NCBI GenBank assembly: GCA_013397695.1
Contig: VYZI01000041.1
Coordinates: forward strand, 3,338,987-3,402,986
DNA: 64,000 bases
Direction of reading: 5' to 3'
Source: Centropus unirufus
Lineage: Eukaryota; Chordata; Aves; Cuculiformes; Centropidae
In this document: positions 1-14,470 of the stretch, piece after piece
How the letters are laid out: each line of letters opens with the position of its first letter
Position numbering within the stretch: the stretch's first letter is position 1
Notes under the pieces: generated by a model
What the model was told of the DNA's origin: nothing
The model's database searches: none
Seen by the model: only the letters and a program-made list of their open reading frames with translations
Program-made: the position numbers and the translations under genes

Positions 1-3000
1 AGGACAACTGTGTAACACTTGAAAACACCACTGAAGAGGTTAGGACAGAAAGCAGTTCATGGTGTAACAAGAAAATCCCATCTTCACCTTGAAAAGTGAA
101 GCAGGATTGAAAGGCAAGAAGAAATCAATCCCTCTTGGAAGATCAATATAGCCCATACTTTGTTGCTTCAGAACAAGGAGCCTCCGCGCCCTCTGCTAGT
201 GTGCCAGGCGAGCTGGTCTTGGAAATCCCATGTCAGTGCCAGGACAGCATGCACTAAGGTACAAATTATTCATGGAGTAACTTAGACCAAATGCTTATAA
301 GCGATACAGGACGCAGCATCCCTGCCCAGGTGGGCACAGCCCAGGGAGAGGGGCTGGCAGCGAGGGACCCATGCTGCTCTTGTGTCTTGGCTTGTCTCTT
401 TGCTGGCTGTTAGCTTCACAATCAAGCTTAAATTTCATGTACAAGCACCCTAAGGTTGCAAGAGATACTGCGCAAACTAAAATATTGTCACTCTTTTCAC
501 ACAGTCTTCAGAGGGAAAATAATTGTGATTTAAAGGAGAGGGAAGAGATGCTTCAGGAATAAACCAGACAGCAGCACTGCAGGTGAAATGACGTGGCTGT
601 TAGGCATCTTGCTAAAGCAGCACAAGCGAAGTGCAGAGAAACCAGTGGGTTACTGGGTGTAACGCTACGATGTGCCACCACATCCTTGTTCTGCTGTGCT
701 TTCAAAAAGAAGTGGCTAGAAACCGACTTATGGGGGGGTGCTTGGTTGGTTTTGTTTTGGTTTTTTTTCCTTAAGGGAGAGTTTGTAAGGTTATATTACA
801 GTATATTTTCCTCATTTTAGTATAATAAACATTAATTCACTTCCTTGGCTATGTTGGAGCATCACTCAGTTTTGGAAGTTTCTTTGGAGGCCACGCTTGG
901 GCCAGCAGAAGGAACTGATGGCCACTGCCCTGACTCCTAGGGATCCGGGGGCCCGGCTAGTTTTGGGCAGACAGTTTCAGAGAAGCCAGGTCTTTTATGC
1001 ACTCTTCACAGAAAATCCTGCCATGATACAACAAAACCCAGAGACTTCTTGCTATTTCACTCCTAATTTTATTATTCCAGTATTCGGGGACTGAACTTTT
1101 AACTGATATCTGTATATTGAACACGTTCCTGAACACTCAATAACATTTCTTACCTTTCAGAGACAGGATATGGCTTTACTGCTGTTTCAAGCATGAAGCT
1201 GCATGAAGCCACACACCAGAGGAAATTCTTTTTATAAAAAGTCAACATTTTTAGACACCCAACTCCAGCTACAAAAGTAGGTGCCTTCTAATACCATGAC
1301 AGAGAGCCTCACACACAGATTTTGGCACCAGACAGTTCAAAACAAGACAGAACACAAAATACGAGGCATGGGATGTTATACTCTTACAACAGAGCACGAC
1401 TTTCAAAGAGGAATTTTTGACTGAACTGGTTTCAGCTAGGAAAAAGGGGAAGCTACCTCGAGGTTTCAATGCTCACAAGGCACTTTGGTGTTAAAATCTT
1501 TCCTGGTGCGTGCATGCGCAGTCACTCCCTGGGTTTGCCTCCCCGGGCCTCCCCATCTGGGCGCTAGTTTTAAGGGCACACGGTGAGCCAGTCCCTGTGG
1601 TCACAGCAGCTTGCCCACAGGCCATCTGCAGAGGCCCCATCTCATGACAGAAACCCCGCAAGGCAGCAACGCTGCTGAGAGCAAAAGTAAAATCACAGCT
1701 GGCAAAACACAGAGCATAAAATAATTTCAGAAGACAAGAATAAATCAGGGGGGAAATTCAAAGAGAGGGAACAGATGAAAATAATTACAAGACAATTTCA
1801 GAGACAGACTTGGGGTGGCTTACAAGGAAGCAAGACAGAGTTCAGGAAGGGAAAAGCAGAGACAGCCAAAGGGTCTCCAGCTATCCTGATAACAAGGAGA
1901 GAAATGTCACAGGGGATCAACACACTGAATTTAATAACCATTTGGAGCCAACATGAGGCGGGAAAGAAAGTGCTACATTTTTATGAAAGACGCGAGCTTT
2001 GGCAACAGAAAGACCAAAGCTCCAAGTGGTGCATGCTGACTTTCACAAGCGCTGGAGGAGTACAGTAAAAAAAAAGTTAAAAACTGCATCAATTCTTTTT
2101 GGAACACCAGGTTCACCCACACTACTCAGTACCCAAGCCACAAACCCAGAGGTCCTAAGTCACGACTTGTGCTGGCAGGGAGGTCAGCACCTCTCTGAAC
2201 ATCAGGGATGTGCAGTTATATGCAGACCTACGCCTTTCCAAATCTGGAAGGGATCTTCCTTCTACACTCATGGGGAGATGGGAGAGGAATACTGAAGCCT
2301 CCACGCTGGGTAGCACAGTCACTTCAAAGACAATTCTTAACATTTGCAAAAGTGCAGACTATAAGACTGCCATCCCTATTGCTCCTTCCCAATGGAAACA
2401 CGGCAGTGCCCCATTCCTCTTCTCCACTCTGGTCCCTCCTAGGGCTCTCTCTGTTTGGAACAAGTACCTGCAGTGGTTTCACTGGGAATGGAGTAGAACA
2501 GGAAAGAGATCAACGAGCTCAAATGCTTTCAAGAATGCAGTAAATGTGGCTGTGAGACCCAGCCAAGCTGCTACGGCAAAAGCAATATTCACAATGTGGT
2601 TTGAGAGCATGGGCTTCGAAGAAAGAACTGGCATTCGCCAGAGAACTCCTGTCTTATCACAAAGGCTTTGCAAATCACGAGACAACCTGTCGCAGGTATT
2701 TAATGCTTGTGGAAATCATGCTCCTTATTGTTACTTTCCTCATCAAACTTTTCTATTTGTTTTTAAGATTTGATTGAATTTGTTTCACCTCGAAGGCCTC
2801 TCAAGCAATTACAGTGTATTTTCCGCAATCATAAGAAACATCTAAATGCACTCTCAGATCCACTGTGTATAGAGATCTGCTCTTAACTCTCTGAAATCAC
2901 TATTCCTTTCAGCTGGAATTTGTTACAAATGTAAAAAGAAGCCAAATATATCAAACCTTTAAAATCCATACAAGCAGCAGAAATTCTGGTTTGTCCAGTT

Positions 3001-6000
3001 GCAGCCAGAAGAACAAAGTATTCAAAATTCTGAATATTTAACAAATATTATGAGATATTAACTTGTACATCTGGCAAGCCCCTAGGAAAAAAAAAAACCT
3101 TTTTCAAACAAGAATTGTGATCCTAGCAGACCCATGTCACCTTCTTAACATTAACATTTCTGCTTTGCCATCCTTCAGCTATACCATCACAACCAAAATG
3201 CCCTGAACAGACAGGTTTTCTAGGTTGATTAGGAAGATAATTGCTGATCGGGAATCATCATTTCATCTTGCTCCCTTGCATTCATTCATCTGTCTTGTAA
3301 CATGCTGCCAATATTTGTACTGGCATGCCAGAAAGCAGCTGTAGTGCACCATTTAAGGTTTAAAAATGCTTCTGAACAGAAGAGTCAGTTATCTACAAGC
3401 CATTCCTACCTTACAATGCTGGGTCGATTCAGATGCTGTTAAATTCCTTACATATTGTAAATGATACTTCAGAGTACATTTATTTTCTCTCAGTTTTACA
3501 GCTTTCATTAAGCTAGACAATGTCATTTTCCCCCTTCTTTGCATGCTGAAACTGGAACTGCTTGCCTTGGCAACAAAATCCTGTCATTTCTATTTATGCG
3601 AAAAGCATCTTTCTTCCCATATGACCGACCAAGTTTGCTGCAGCTACAGCAAGAGCTTGATCAGAAAGCTACACCACTGGCAGAAAGCAAAAAGCACCTT
3701 CTGGGGGTCTGCAAAGAAAAGACACAAAAAGCAAGTGGTGAAGAGACAGGGATACTGATCGGACAGCTGATGTTTTGTCACCTTCCCAATTTAGAAGCAG
3801 CCAAAGATTGCCCAGGTACCAGTCTATGTCATCACATTCGTATGAGGAACAAGCCTAGCACTTACTCTTCCGTATTATTCCTGCTGTGGCTCGAGTGGTT
3901 AGCAAAAGTCCAGGGCCTTTAGAGGGTTGCTTCTGCTGGTGTCGTGAATACGAGTTTCAAAAAGAGCGCACTAAATCACATTTCCCTGAACAGAGGAGAA
4001 AAATCAACAGCAGAGACTTCACTTCTCAGAAATCCTGAAACTCCTCCTCCCCAGAGACTTCTGAGAACAAGACATTTTACGACTTTTCAACATCAAGATC
4101 CTCCTCCTCTTTTACTTTCAAAAAGGCTGGATGTCACTAAATGCAGGGAAGTTCAAATGCTGCTGAAACTTGGGCAACAATGATGCAGCCCATCACAGTT
4201 ACAGCTTTCAAAACATGAACCAACTGTCTGAAATGGTTTTGTATTTTCAAAATTCAAAATAACGCCTATCTTCCTATCTCTCTGAATCTTTGCAAGAGGA
4301 AAGAACAGATATGGGCACTTCATTAGCATGAACATTTGTTTCCATGCTTTTGTGTGTTTTTCTTTTTTTAATTACATTAACATCCTCTAGATGCCTATAA
4401 ATCTGCTGTCAAACAATTTGCTTTGTATACTTCACAATGTTGGCATTACATTGACTAATTCTCGGGCTCCTGACATCTCCCTTTTAAAAAAAGGCCTTAC
4501 ATTGCTTGTCTCCAGTCCTGTATTTTCCCCATCCCTCACATACTCAAAAATAAACTCTATAAAAATTTAACGTTGCTCTGGGTATTTAAATTTTAATTTT
4601 TCAATTATTATTTCTATTATTTGCATACCTTCCACACCATATAACAGATCTTTAATATCATTTATCATTGCCTTAAACTTAAGTCTAACTTATTTATAAA
4701 ATCACTGCCAATTTGTTTGAAAAGAATAAATGTGGGCTGTTCATATGGCCAAAAAGAATGGAGGAAAGTCTCTTCAGAGATTAACAAAATGATGAGCCAC
4801 AAATGCCAAGTGGTACCTAGAACTATATACTCTTGCTTGTCCTGTCACTAGTTTATTGGTAGGAGAAAATATTCCTGGTTCTTCTGAAACTTCAGCAGAG
4901 ATCCAAGAGATTTTGACCAGCACACCCGGGGGAAGAACGGCTGCAAAGGGAGCTTTAACTGCTCCCTTTCATCTGACTCCACAGCACTGCGGATCCCACG
5001 GCAGAAAGGAAAAGAGAGACTGTGCTGAGAACATAAGGGGGAAATGGAGGAGTAAATTCCAACATCGAAAAGTCATCTGGGACATGAGCTGTGGACAGGA
5101 GAAAGCACAGACCACCTTCTGTCAGGCTTGAAAACACAAGATGTGTGAGGAAGGACAAGTTGTGCTGACAGACAAAAGAGAAAGAGCTCCTCAAAACAAG
5201 GAATAACAGATGTGGCTTTGAAGAAAAACGTGGTTGAGGCAACTCCAAAAATCCATAAAATACACGTTAAGGGTCCGCACCCACACGATGCAGTGCACAC
5301 ATTTAAACATACATTCTTTGGACCATCAACCACGGTACTAGAGCGGAACAGTCATCGTTAATGTTAACTTAATGCAGTATTGCCCATTCGTTGGATCTAA
5401 CCCCCTGCGGCTCATGACAAACTAGGCACAAGTCAGAATTTGAGGAAGTGTTAGGTACCTAATGGAAGCAGCATTTCTGAATGCACTGCTGGAGAGCAGG
5501 GTGAGCCAGCAGAGCCAGTGAGAGTCATGCCAGCCTGTCACCGAGGCAGACGGAGAGGAGAACAGAAGAGTAGGAATGCCAGGCCATAACTGCTAGCTAC
5601 ACTTCGGGATTAATAAGCAGAGGTGTGAGTTGACTGCCGTTTCCCAAATCGTAGAGGAAAAAATCCCAAACACAGTGGTTTGCCCATCGCTGAAGAATTA
5701 TTGCCTCCCTTTGTATCAAATATGGAGAAATCTCAATTGCAGAAGGATTAGATGAGTCATCACCTTCCTCTGCCTTGAGATCTCAAGTGTAAACCTCTTC
5801 CTCTCTCCCTCCCTTTCCCAATCCCAGGCCCCCATAATTAGTTCATCTTTATAAACTGTTACGGGCACTCCACACTTTTAAATGCGGGTGAAAATGGAGA
5901 AACCATTTGTTTCAGTAGACGGTGGAGGAGAGTGAAACACCTCCTTTGCTACTCAAAGCAAGAGATCATTACATAAAAGCATAAAGAGCAGTTAAAATTG

Positions 6001-9000
6001 TTGAAGTCTCCTAGCCCAAAAAATGTTTTGTCAATAAAAGCAGGCATGAACAGGCAGTACATTTTCAGCCAGAACAGGGCAGAAAGAAGAGTAAATCTCA
6101 GAGTGTACATTTTTTGCTCATCTATTTCTTGCCCTATTTAGTCACCATATCTTGTGGCAGTGTACAAAGCTACTCTTGAATTAGTGATTTACTAAATGGA
6201 ACTCTGTAATTAAGTCTAATAGCCTGAGTGGCAGAAAGAAGGAAAAAGAGGAAGGATTACATTTAACTGCACTTATTTAAAAAATAAAAAAGACTGCTTG
6301 CACAACATCCCTAATTTAAATGAACCTCAAGAATAAAAACAGGGCATCATGAGGACTTCTAATGTAAAAGGCTTTACATACCAATAGTGAGAAACAAGAC
6401 CCAGTTGTTTTCTTCATTTCTCTCAAATTGGAGTCAGTCAAACTCTTCAAAGTGGCTACAAAGCTTAAAGCATTCCCATGGCCTGGATCTTTGAATTCTC
6501 CACAGAATGACACAGTCTAAAGCGATCACAGATATGAAAGAGGCTCAGAGGACATCAGCGAGCAGGTAAGCCAGGTGATTAGAACTGTACAATTCCAGGT
6601 TAGAAATCCACCCTTCACATGACTGTGCACACTGAGGCAACAACAAAATAAACGAACAATGTGATGGTCAGTGTCAGTCCAAAAGGCCAAGACAACTCCA
6701 TACTTCTAAGCATCACACATTCGGGATAATTATAAGATGTTTGCAATGTGGAGAGTTGAGCGCAATGAGATGGAATGCTTTTCTCTCCGAAGGTGTCCTC
6801 AATCTTGTTCATTCTCCCTTTTTTGAGCTACCTTTCAAACTGTTAAAAAAAAAATCTTTTATAAACTCTAAACAAGACCTGACAAGCCTAAGTCTTAATC
6901 ATTACATTGATTCCTAATTTCCTGGGCAGACCTATAGGATTAACTTGGCCAAACTCATTGCAAGAGCTCTTTGTATTTCCTGTACTCCAGAGTTCCTCCA
7001 AGGTCTTGCTACCACCTTCTCCATGAAGGTGACAGAAAGCCTAAATGACACAGCGACACAGCCAAGGTCTGCCAGAGCTTCACTGCCACAGAAGGAAAGG
7101 ACCTGTGGGACCAGTGAGTGGAGCCCACTCACCCAGAGGAAATGTTGCTCCTTCTTCAGCATCAGTTTTGAAGGAAAATTCTGTGGGAATGAGCCAGGTA
7201 TCAGACAAATCACTTACAGAGATCCAGACAGTCCTGCATGGCACTTCCTGTGCAAGTAGCACAGTTAATTAGCCTTGGGTTGATTAATGGTGCTCTCCCA
7301 CATCAAGAATTTATTGAGCCTGTTATTATAGACAGGGTCATAATTGCCAAACAGCCACAGCAATGCCATTCCTCGCAGTCTGCTCCTTAAGCAGCCTAAT
7401 GCAAAATTAATTGGTACTTGTTTGCTAATTAATATGAAACATTTTTATGGTGCACAAAGTAAACTTACCACTGGTATGCTCTTTTTGAAGCAGTCATGAA
7501 TGAATATGACTATTCTAATACCTTGGGAAGAACCTCCTCTTTTGAATCCGGGTGGGATGAGGGACATCTTTGTTCCACGCAGCGGGGCTTTTCTGCACCC
7601 AGGCACTTTTGAAAAGAGCTCTTCTTGAAGGACCAGGCAGCTGTTATTATGCTTATACCGTGCACTAAGACAGACCAGCAAGACAACAAGTACCCGCACC
7701 AAAATATCTACTCGGAATAAAGATTTTGAAGGACCTGTTCCAGTATATTTCCAACCGAGATCGGCTCACAACAAGTGATTTAAGAGCCTCAGGGCAGCAA
7801 CAAAGATCAGACACTTGAACTCCGTCCCTCCTGGGATCTTCAAATCCATGGCTAGCCTGTCTTTAGGGGATCCTACAGACAGATCCCCACTGTGAAAGAA
7901 AGAAGTCCACAGCTTGGATCCCTGAGCCTAAGGATGCGGAAGCAGATGCTTTGCACAGACGGGCCCCTGGCCAGCAAGGACCTGGGCAGCCACTGCCAAT
8001 AAAGCTACGACAGCTTTAACCAACCTGCGGCAGCTCCCCGCTTCCAAGGCAGGTCAGCACACAGGCCTGTCTGGTGGTACTGGAGAAACCAGGGACCGCG
8101 TTCCAAGCCTGCATCTGCCACACAGGCCGGGAGAGAGAGCCTTGGATCCCAGGAGCCTGCTGGGGAACAGACCCCCGCTCCTGCAGCCTCACCCCCACCC
8201 CAACCAAGTAAAGCCCCTTCTATCGAGATCGCTGCAAGTGGTTTTAACTACTCTAAGGGCTTCTTGGTAAGGCAACCCTTTTTATCAACCACATATGTTC
8301 CCAAATAAAAAGGGGCAGGGACAGCATGAACTAGGCCTGACCGGGGTTTACAGTTGTTTAAAGCAAACCTCAGCAGAGATAGGGCTTTTGTGCCAATTCC
8401 ACTTGTCATTATATGAACACCAGGGATCATCACAGCTCCACGGGGAATACAGCGCACATGAACATGTGCAGTAAGACACAAGAAACCAAGCTCTCCTCTG
8501 GCTGAGAAAAGGGTTTATCTCTTGGTAGAGAGAATTACCTTGCTGGTGAAACATCTACCGTGGCTTAAAATTATTACTGCGTGTTCAGGGTTAAATTAAC
8601 AGATTAGCTGAAGGCTTGGTTAAAATAGGCAAAAATCTGGACTGTTTTCTATCTGAGCCTACTGCTTGGAAGCAACCAAAATACACCAACAGAAGCAGTG
8701 TCAGGAATGAAACAATCACTCTCCCTCAAGAGCAACGTTATTCCTGGGATTGCACCCACATAGCTGTAGTGCAGTTATTTACACACCACCTATTTTTGAT
8801 GCTCCGATATCCCAGCAGGCAGCAGAGCAATTCAAGCCAGGAGACTCTGAACAGTGCAATCACCTCACAAGGCCAGATATTACAGGATGAGATTTTGTTG
8901 CTTCTGTGGGTCAGAGCCTTCTCTTTGCTGGAGACTGGCAGCTGTAAACAGCACTAGGTGAAAGCCTGCTCCACGCTAGAGCTTTTTGGAGGAGGAATAT

Positions 9001-12000
9001 GAAGAAGCAAAGCTTAAGGCACTGAATTATGCCTGTTTGTCCACCTCCTTTTAATTTTTGTCCCTACAACAGAGACGCCCAAAGAATCCTCCAGACAGCT
9101 GTCTGAAAGGGTGCAAGTCTTTGAAGACGTCTTTTAAAGCGCTGGAGACCATGTGTCTGCACAGAGTCATCTCTAAGGAGCCACACAAGGCTTTTCAGAC
9201 AGTTGTCTGGAGTTGTCTTCAGCCAGCCCTGCAGGAAGAAGTGCTGCAGACCACGTGCCTGCTCTGTGGTTTGCTGTTAGCTGGGGCTCTTTTTCCAGGC
9301 AGCTCTCTGGTAGATCATATACCTGCCTTGGAGAGCACGAAGCAGTCCTAAAAACCCATTAAAGAGATGCAAACTCTAACCAGGAACAGGAGCCAGGAGA
9401 ACCTAAATGCAGTCCCTGATTAATGTGAGAGCTGTGCCCGCAGGAAGAGGTTAACAGCAAGGCTTGCTGTAATCAGCTGCCCCCAGTAATGCCCCGGCAA
9501 AGCTGGGATGTGCAATCTCCCCACCCACAGTGGATGCATCCTTAGAGACTGGAGGATTCAGTCTCCGAGGCACCTGAAGATACGGGCTACACGGCTCCGT
9601 GAGCTGGTCTGACATGTGTTCTGCCCCATTCACTGCCATTTACAGAGAAGAAACACAGTCCTCTGGGTAGCAGGGGTGATGCACAAATTCACCAGTCCTC
9701 ATGAAAACACTCCTAAAAGGAGCACCCTCTTTTAATGAGAAACTAGATTATATGTCCGCAAATACTTACAAGTAATGAACAAACCTCAGCGAGAAAACTG
9801 CTCAGTTTCAGCCTGTCATGAAAAGACTCTTGTGTGAACATACCCAAAGGGCACCGTCCGATTCCCCACAACAGTCAGTTTTCACATTACAGAGGTCGTC
9901 TCCATTGCTCTGAACCCACTCAGCTTTGTGTGTGTGTGTGCTCTGTGGCCGAGGGTCACGCAGTCCTGGATTATTAGGACACGTAGTCTAAACAAGTGGC
10001 CCTGATACACAGGAGGCTGATCTCACTTTTACCGTTTGCACTGCCAGAATACAACGCTAAGCCTCTGACACAGGATTAGTGGCCAAAGCCAGCCACCCAC
10101 TGCAATCAGCCAGAATAAACCTTTAGCTACCAGGTGACCTCCAAACCATTCCCAACCAGAGCGCTTTCTCTTAAGCAGCACCAATGCTGACTTTCTGCTT
10201 TATAGAACAAATATCTAAATAAAACTACACGTCCATTGAATTAAACACTATGAAACTGCTATGCCACCGTTCATTTCTCATCTTGCAACGTCATACGATT
10301 GGCATCAGCCCACACAGTAAACAGTGTTAAAACAGGAGGAAGGGCACTGCTGTGAATCAGCTACCAAAAGAGGCTGTAAATCAGGATTCGGCTCTTGCTC
10401 TGTCACCCTTTCCAGCCTTACCTCAGTCACAGTTTCTCTGCACCCCACTGCAAACCAGGGCAATGACCACTTTCTGTTGACAGCGCCATCAGGAAGCAGC
10501 ACTGTGCCTCCCTCCTCCTAGCATCCCTCATGCTCTCCATCTCAGCTCTGCAGGGCAGCTCTTCCCTCTCTTCTTCCCTCTCTTCTACCTCTAAAGCCAC
10601 CTTGGCAACTTCTTAAAAAAAAAAAAAATCATAGATTCGCCTCCAGCCAAGGATATCCAAGTCACCAGCTCCATCTGCAGAAAAGCCCACCAGAACCAGG
10701 GCTCCACCTCCTAGCAGGGGTGCAGGATTATGCATATACCCAAAGAATCAGGGCTTGTTTATATTAAAAGAATGAATTTTCCTCATACGAGGCTTGATTC
10801 ACACCAAGGATCACCAACCTAAGCCGCTGCTCTCTGACAGAGGGAATGGTTGCAGGATCTGGCACACTGCATTTACTTGACTGGTAGAACCCTTTGGAAA
10901 TGTTCCTGGAGTCAATGACTAAATAAGTCCCTCACTTGATTTTAAATTGGAGATAAATGCCGCATGTCGCATTGGCAAGCACATTAAAGCAGCTGGAAGC
11001 ACAAAGACAATATGGGGTATTTCAGGCCTTTGTTCTCTCATTTTTTACCCTTGGCATGTTAAACAACTAAAGATCACACTGAGCAAAATCAATGTTTTAC
11101 CAGATAACACTGCAGGAACCGAGCTTCCAAATCCCAGGCTCCCTGCGGGGCAAGGGAGCCAGCTGGAGCAGACACCAGCCCTAGCGTGGTGGCCTGCAGA
11201 CCCAGCCTCCTGCTGCCTGCAAGGCCCAACAGCAACAGGCACAGCCTTATTGCATGGGAGACAGACAAAAAAACCCCTTTATTTTAAAACCTTTATTTTA
11301 AAAAAGGCAAAAATAATACACTAGTGAAAAGGACGTGTTGGCTACTTTTGTCTATTATAAGTATAGAAAAACAAAATGAACTTTATACAGAGAAACGCAG
11401 AAGGGCAGGTGCTGCAACCAGCATGTTACTATAAATACAAAGCAGCTTCTCCATATTCCTGCAAAGCTGGTCTAGATTCAATGCAGCTGAAAGCAAAACT
11501 TCATCTGAGGATGAGATTTCAGAAAGCAGTCAGCAGCCCTTTCGCCTTGGAAAGGCAAGGAGCCTATCATGTTAAAATGACACTGTGATAAAATGGGTTA
11601 TGTGCTCCATCCGAATGGTACTGCCTACATTATTAATGATGAAATGCATATAAAAGCTTATTAATGTTCACACTAGTTTCCTTTCACAGAAGTTACTTTA
11701 TTATATCTAGAATGGGAAAGCCTGTGCATCTAATGGTGCAGCTGACTGATGTCTTCTCTTCAGTTTATACATTGTAGATAGCGATACTTCATTTTTACAT
11801 TTTCACTGTTAAATTCCTTCAAGTTACCTGTTCTCTGCTGCTGGTAATGCTTCATTTACAGAGCCATCAGTTAGAGCTATGCACCTCAGTCGGTACCAAA
11901 CAACTATTTTGCCAAAAGCTTTTGCAGGGACAAAAGACATTTGATCAAGCAATAAGCCTGTAAAATTACAAAGATTGCAAGACGGGGAAAAAACAGGCCA

Positions 12001-14362
12001 TGTAATGAGATCACAAAATATGCCAGAATAGAAATGGTAATGCTTAAACATTGCTTAAAAAATAGATAAACAGCAAATTATTCATCACTAGGGATTATTT
12101 GCCAACTTTCTGTGTCACTAAGGATATCAACATATAGCCCTCGGAGCAATCCTACACGTACATAATTTAATAGTACAAGTGGTTTTCATAAGAACAAACT
12201 TTCCTTTATGCCAAAAAAAGCTAAAGGCTTAGCTCAGTAAGTCGATGGCATCAGGTACATCCCTTAAGACCATGTGCAGAAGTCAACCACTCAACCACTC
12301 TGGTTTTGCTTACTTCCTCATGAAGACGCAGTTGCATGCAGCTGTGAGGAGGAAGCCAGGGTTTTGCAAGGGCATTCTCCCCAAGTACTCCTTTTAAAAG
12401 AAGAAAGCAAGCCATTACAATTAATCCCAGCACGAAAATGCACATCTGTACATAAAACCAGCTCACAACACGTTGGCCACACATGCCAACGTTAGGCAAG
12501 AAGGTTCAGCACTGCACGGCAGAGACATATTAAACTGCCTGGGTTTTTGGTCGTACATCTGCAGCCAGGAAAGACTTTTTCTTCCCCCAGAAGCAAAACA
12601 CATGCAAATATCTATCATCAAAAAGCACGTACTGTTTCAGAACGCCACAATTACCTCGCCACAACTAAATGCTGTAATTTGTTGACCAACTCCTTGAAAA
12701 CTCCAGTAATGACCTCAAACCCTTGGCTAAAACTGCAAAATAATTTCCCCTCTTTAAATGTAATTTTTATAATGCTTTGATTCCCACCCATGCCAGGCTG
12801 AAGGGCTCCAGCAGCGTGCTGCTACATGTTTCTAGCGCAGCAATTCAAACGAAGCTGAAGCCACAGAGAGCAGCTGTGGGAGCATTCCAGCCCAAGCCTT
12901 CCAGCTAACAAAAAAAAAAAAAGTGACAAATGTCAGATATGTACTTCTGGAAAAAACACTGTTAATTTAGAAACGGAAACAAATGAAAGCACAATGTTTT
13001 TCAGCTAATACTAAGTGTTTTTTCAAACAAAGTGGTTAAAATACAAATGTATTCTGTTGGCAAGTTTAGCTCACCTGGATGTTCTGCAACACACTCAGGC
13101 AGCAATATGGGAAGCAGGGCATTCAAGCAGAAAAACATGAATACAAACCAGAAGAAATAGTCAATGTTACCAGAATACACTTTGAAATACTTGCCCAATA
13201 GGCTTATACCTACAGTATCTGGCTCCTGTAGGCATCTGATGACACTAGAACCTGTATTAGTACCACTGAAAGAAAGAAAAATTCTAGACAGGAGAGACTA
13301 AAAAGAAAACTAAAAACACCACATGCTGAAGCATTCATTATTCTGTACAAATATTGCTCGAGTCTGCAGACAGCTTGAAACGATAGCTCTTTAGAGTAAG
13401 CTGGGAGTTCCTCAAGCGCACAGAGATGGGCTGATCCTGGGGACAGCTTTAGGAAGAGAAGGCAGCTCCTGGCCGGGCTCCTCAGGGTGAACACACCACA
13501 GAGCTCTGGGTCAGCACCACATCCCAGAGCTTCTCCAATCCAGCAAAGAACGAGCAGCATCAGCTACACCTAGACCTCTAGAAAAAAACCTTTAAAAGAT
13601 TCCCTTGCTGGTTTCCAGGGATTAGCACCTGAGATGGGCGCTTGACCAACACCACTGCCGGTGGTGCTGGCGATGGAGCAGCACCAGCTCAAAACCATGC
13701 CCAGGAGAGGCACAGTGTGAGCAGCCAGTACATCCAGCAGCCCCTGCCTGGCCTTATTCCCAGGTCACGGCAATCATCTGCCCACCCTGGAGCAAGGATT
13801 CAGATAAAAATACTGCTTTGCCCGAATGAAGCTGTTGCACAAGTGTCCAAGCGGAGAGGAACATTTATTTCTCTACCGAATGTAGCCATGACAACCACAT
13901 CTTCATTGAAAATATGAGCAGGAATAGGTCATGAGGCACTTGTCAAGCAGATATTACAATACCACACCTCAAGCGTGCACAGGAGGGCGAGTTTTGCTGG
14001 ATGCCATCTGAAATTTAAGAAAACCAAAATCCTGACACGACGGGCACTCACCCCTCAAAAACTGCCCAGGCATCGAGGGGCAACAACTGCAAAACCCTTC
14101 CAGCTCCACCAGAGAGGACAGTCTGGAGGCTTTCCCTGCTAAAGAAACATCTATAACAGACTTGACCGTGCTACACCGCTCCAGAAATTATCCTGACGCT
14201 TGTTTACCTTGAAACCAGCTACAAAACTATCAGAAATTGATCCTTATTGCAGAAGCCAGGACCAAAAATAGTAAGCAGCCTCCTTTTCAAGCCTGTATCT
14301 TGCTCTCTTTGGGCCTCAGAGCATCCTGCACGCCCCTCCTCGGAACAGGGCCCTGCTGGGAG

Positions 14363-14470
14363 GGATTTAAAAGATGTGTATGAACACGGTTTAGTGGTGG
14401 ACTCGGCAGTGTTAGGTTTACAGTTGAACTCAATGATCTGAAAGGTCTTCTCCAACTTAAATGATTCTAC
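14363..14470 (+). repeat. CR1 LINE 3' fragment
   Basis: Plus-oriented CR1 tail. It shows the typical order of a 'gtttagtggtgg' block, 'gtgttaggttta', 'caatgatct', 'ggtcttctccaac' and a terminal 'aaatgattcta' octamer. 5'-truncated, as most bird CR1 copies are. Confidence 0.85.

Noticed and set aside
2210..2773. 187-codon plus-strand frame
   Set aside because: No recognisable domain, no splice context and overlapping frames on both strands. A chance frame in 64 kb is plausible.
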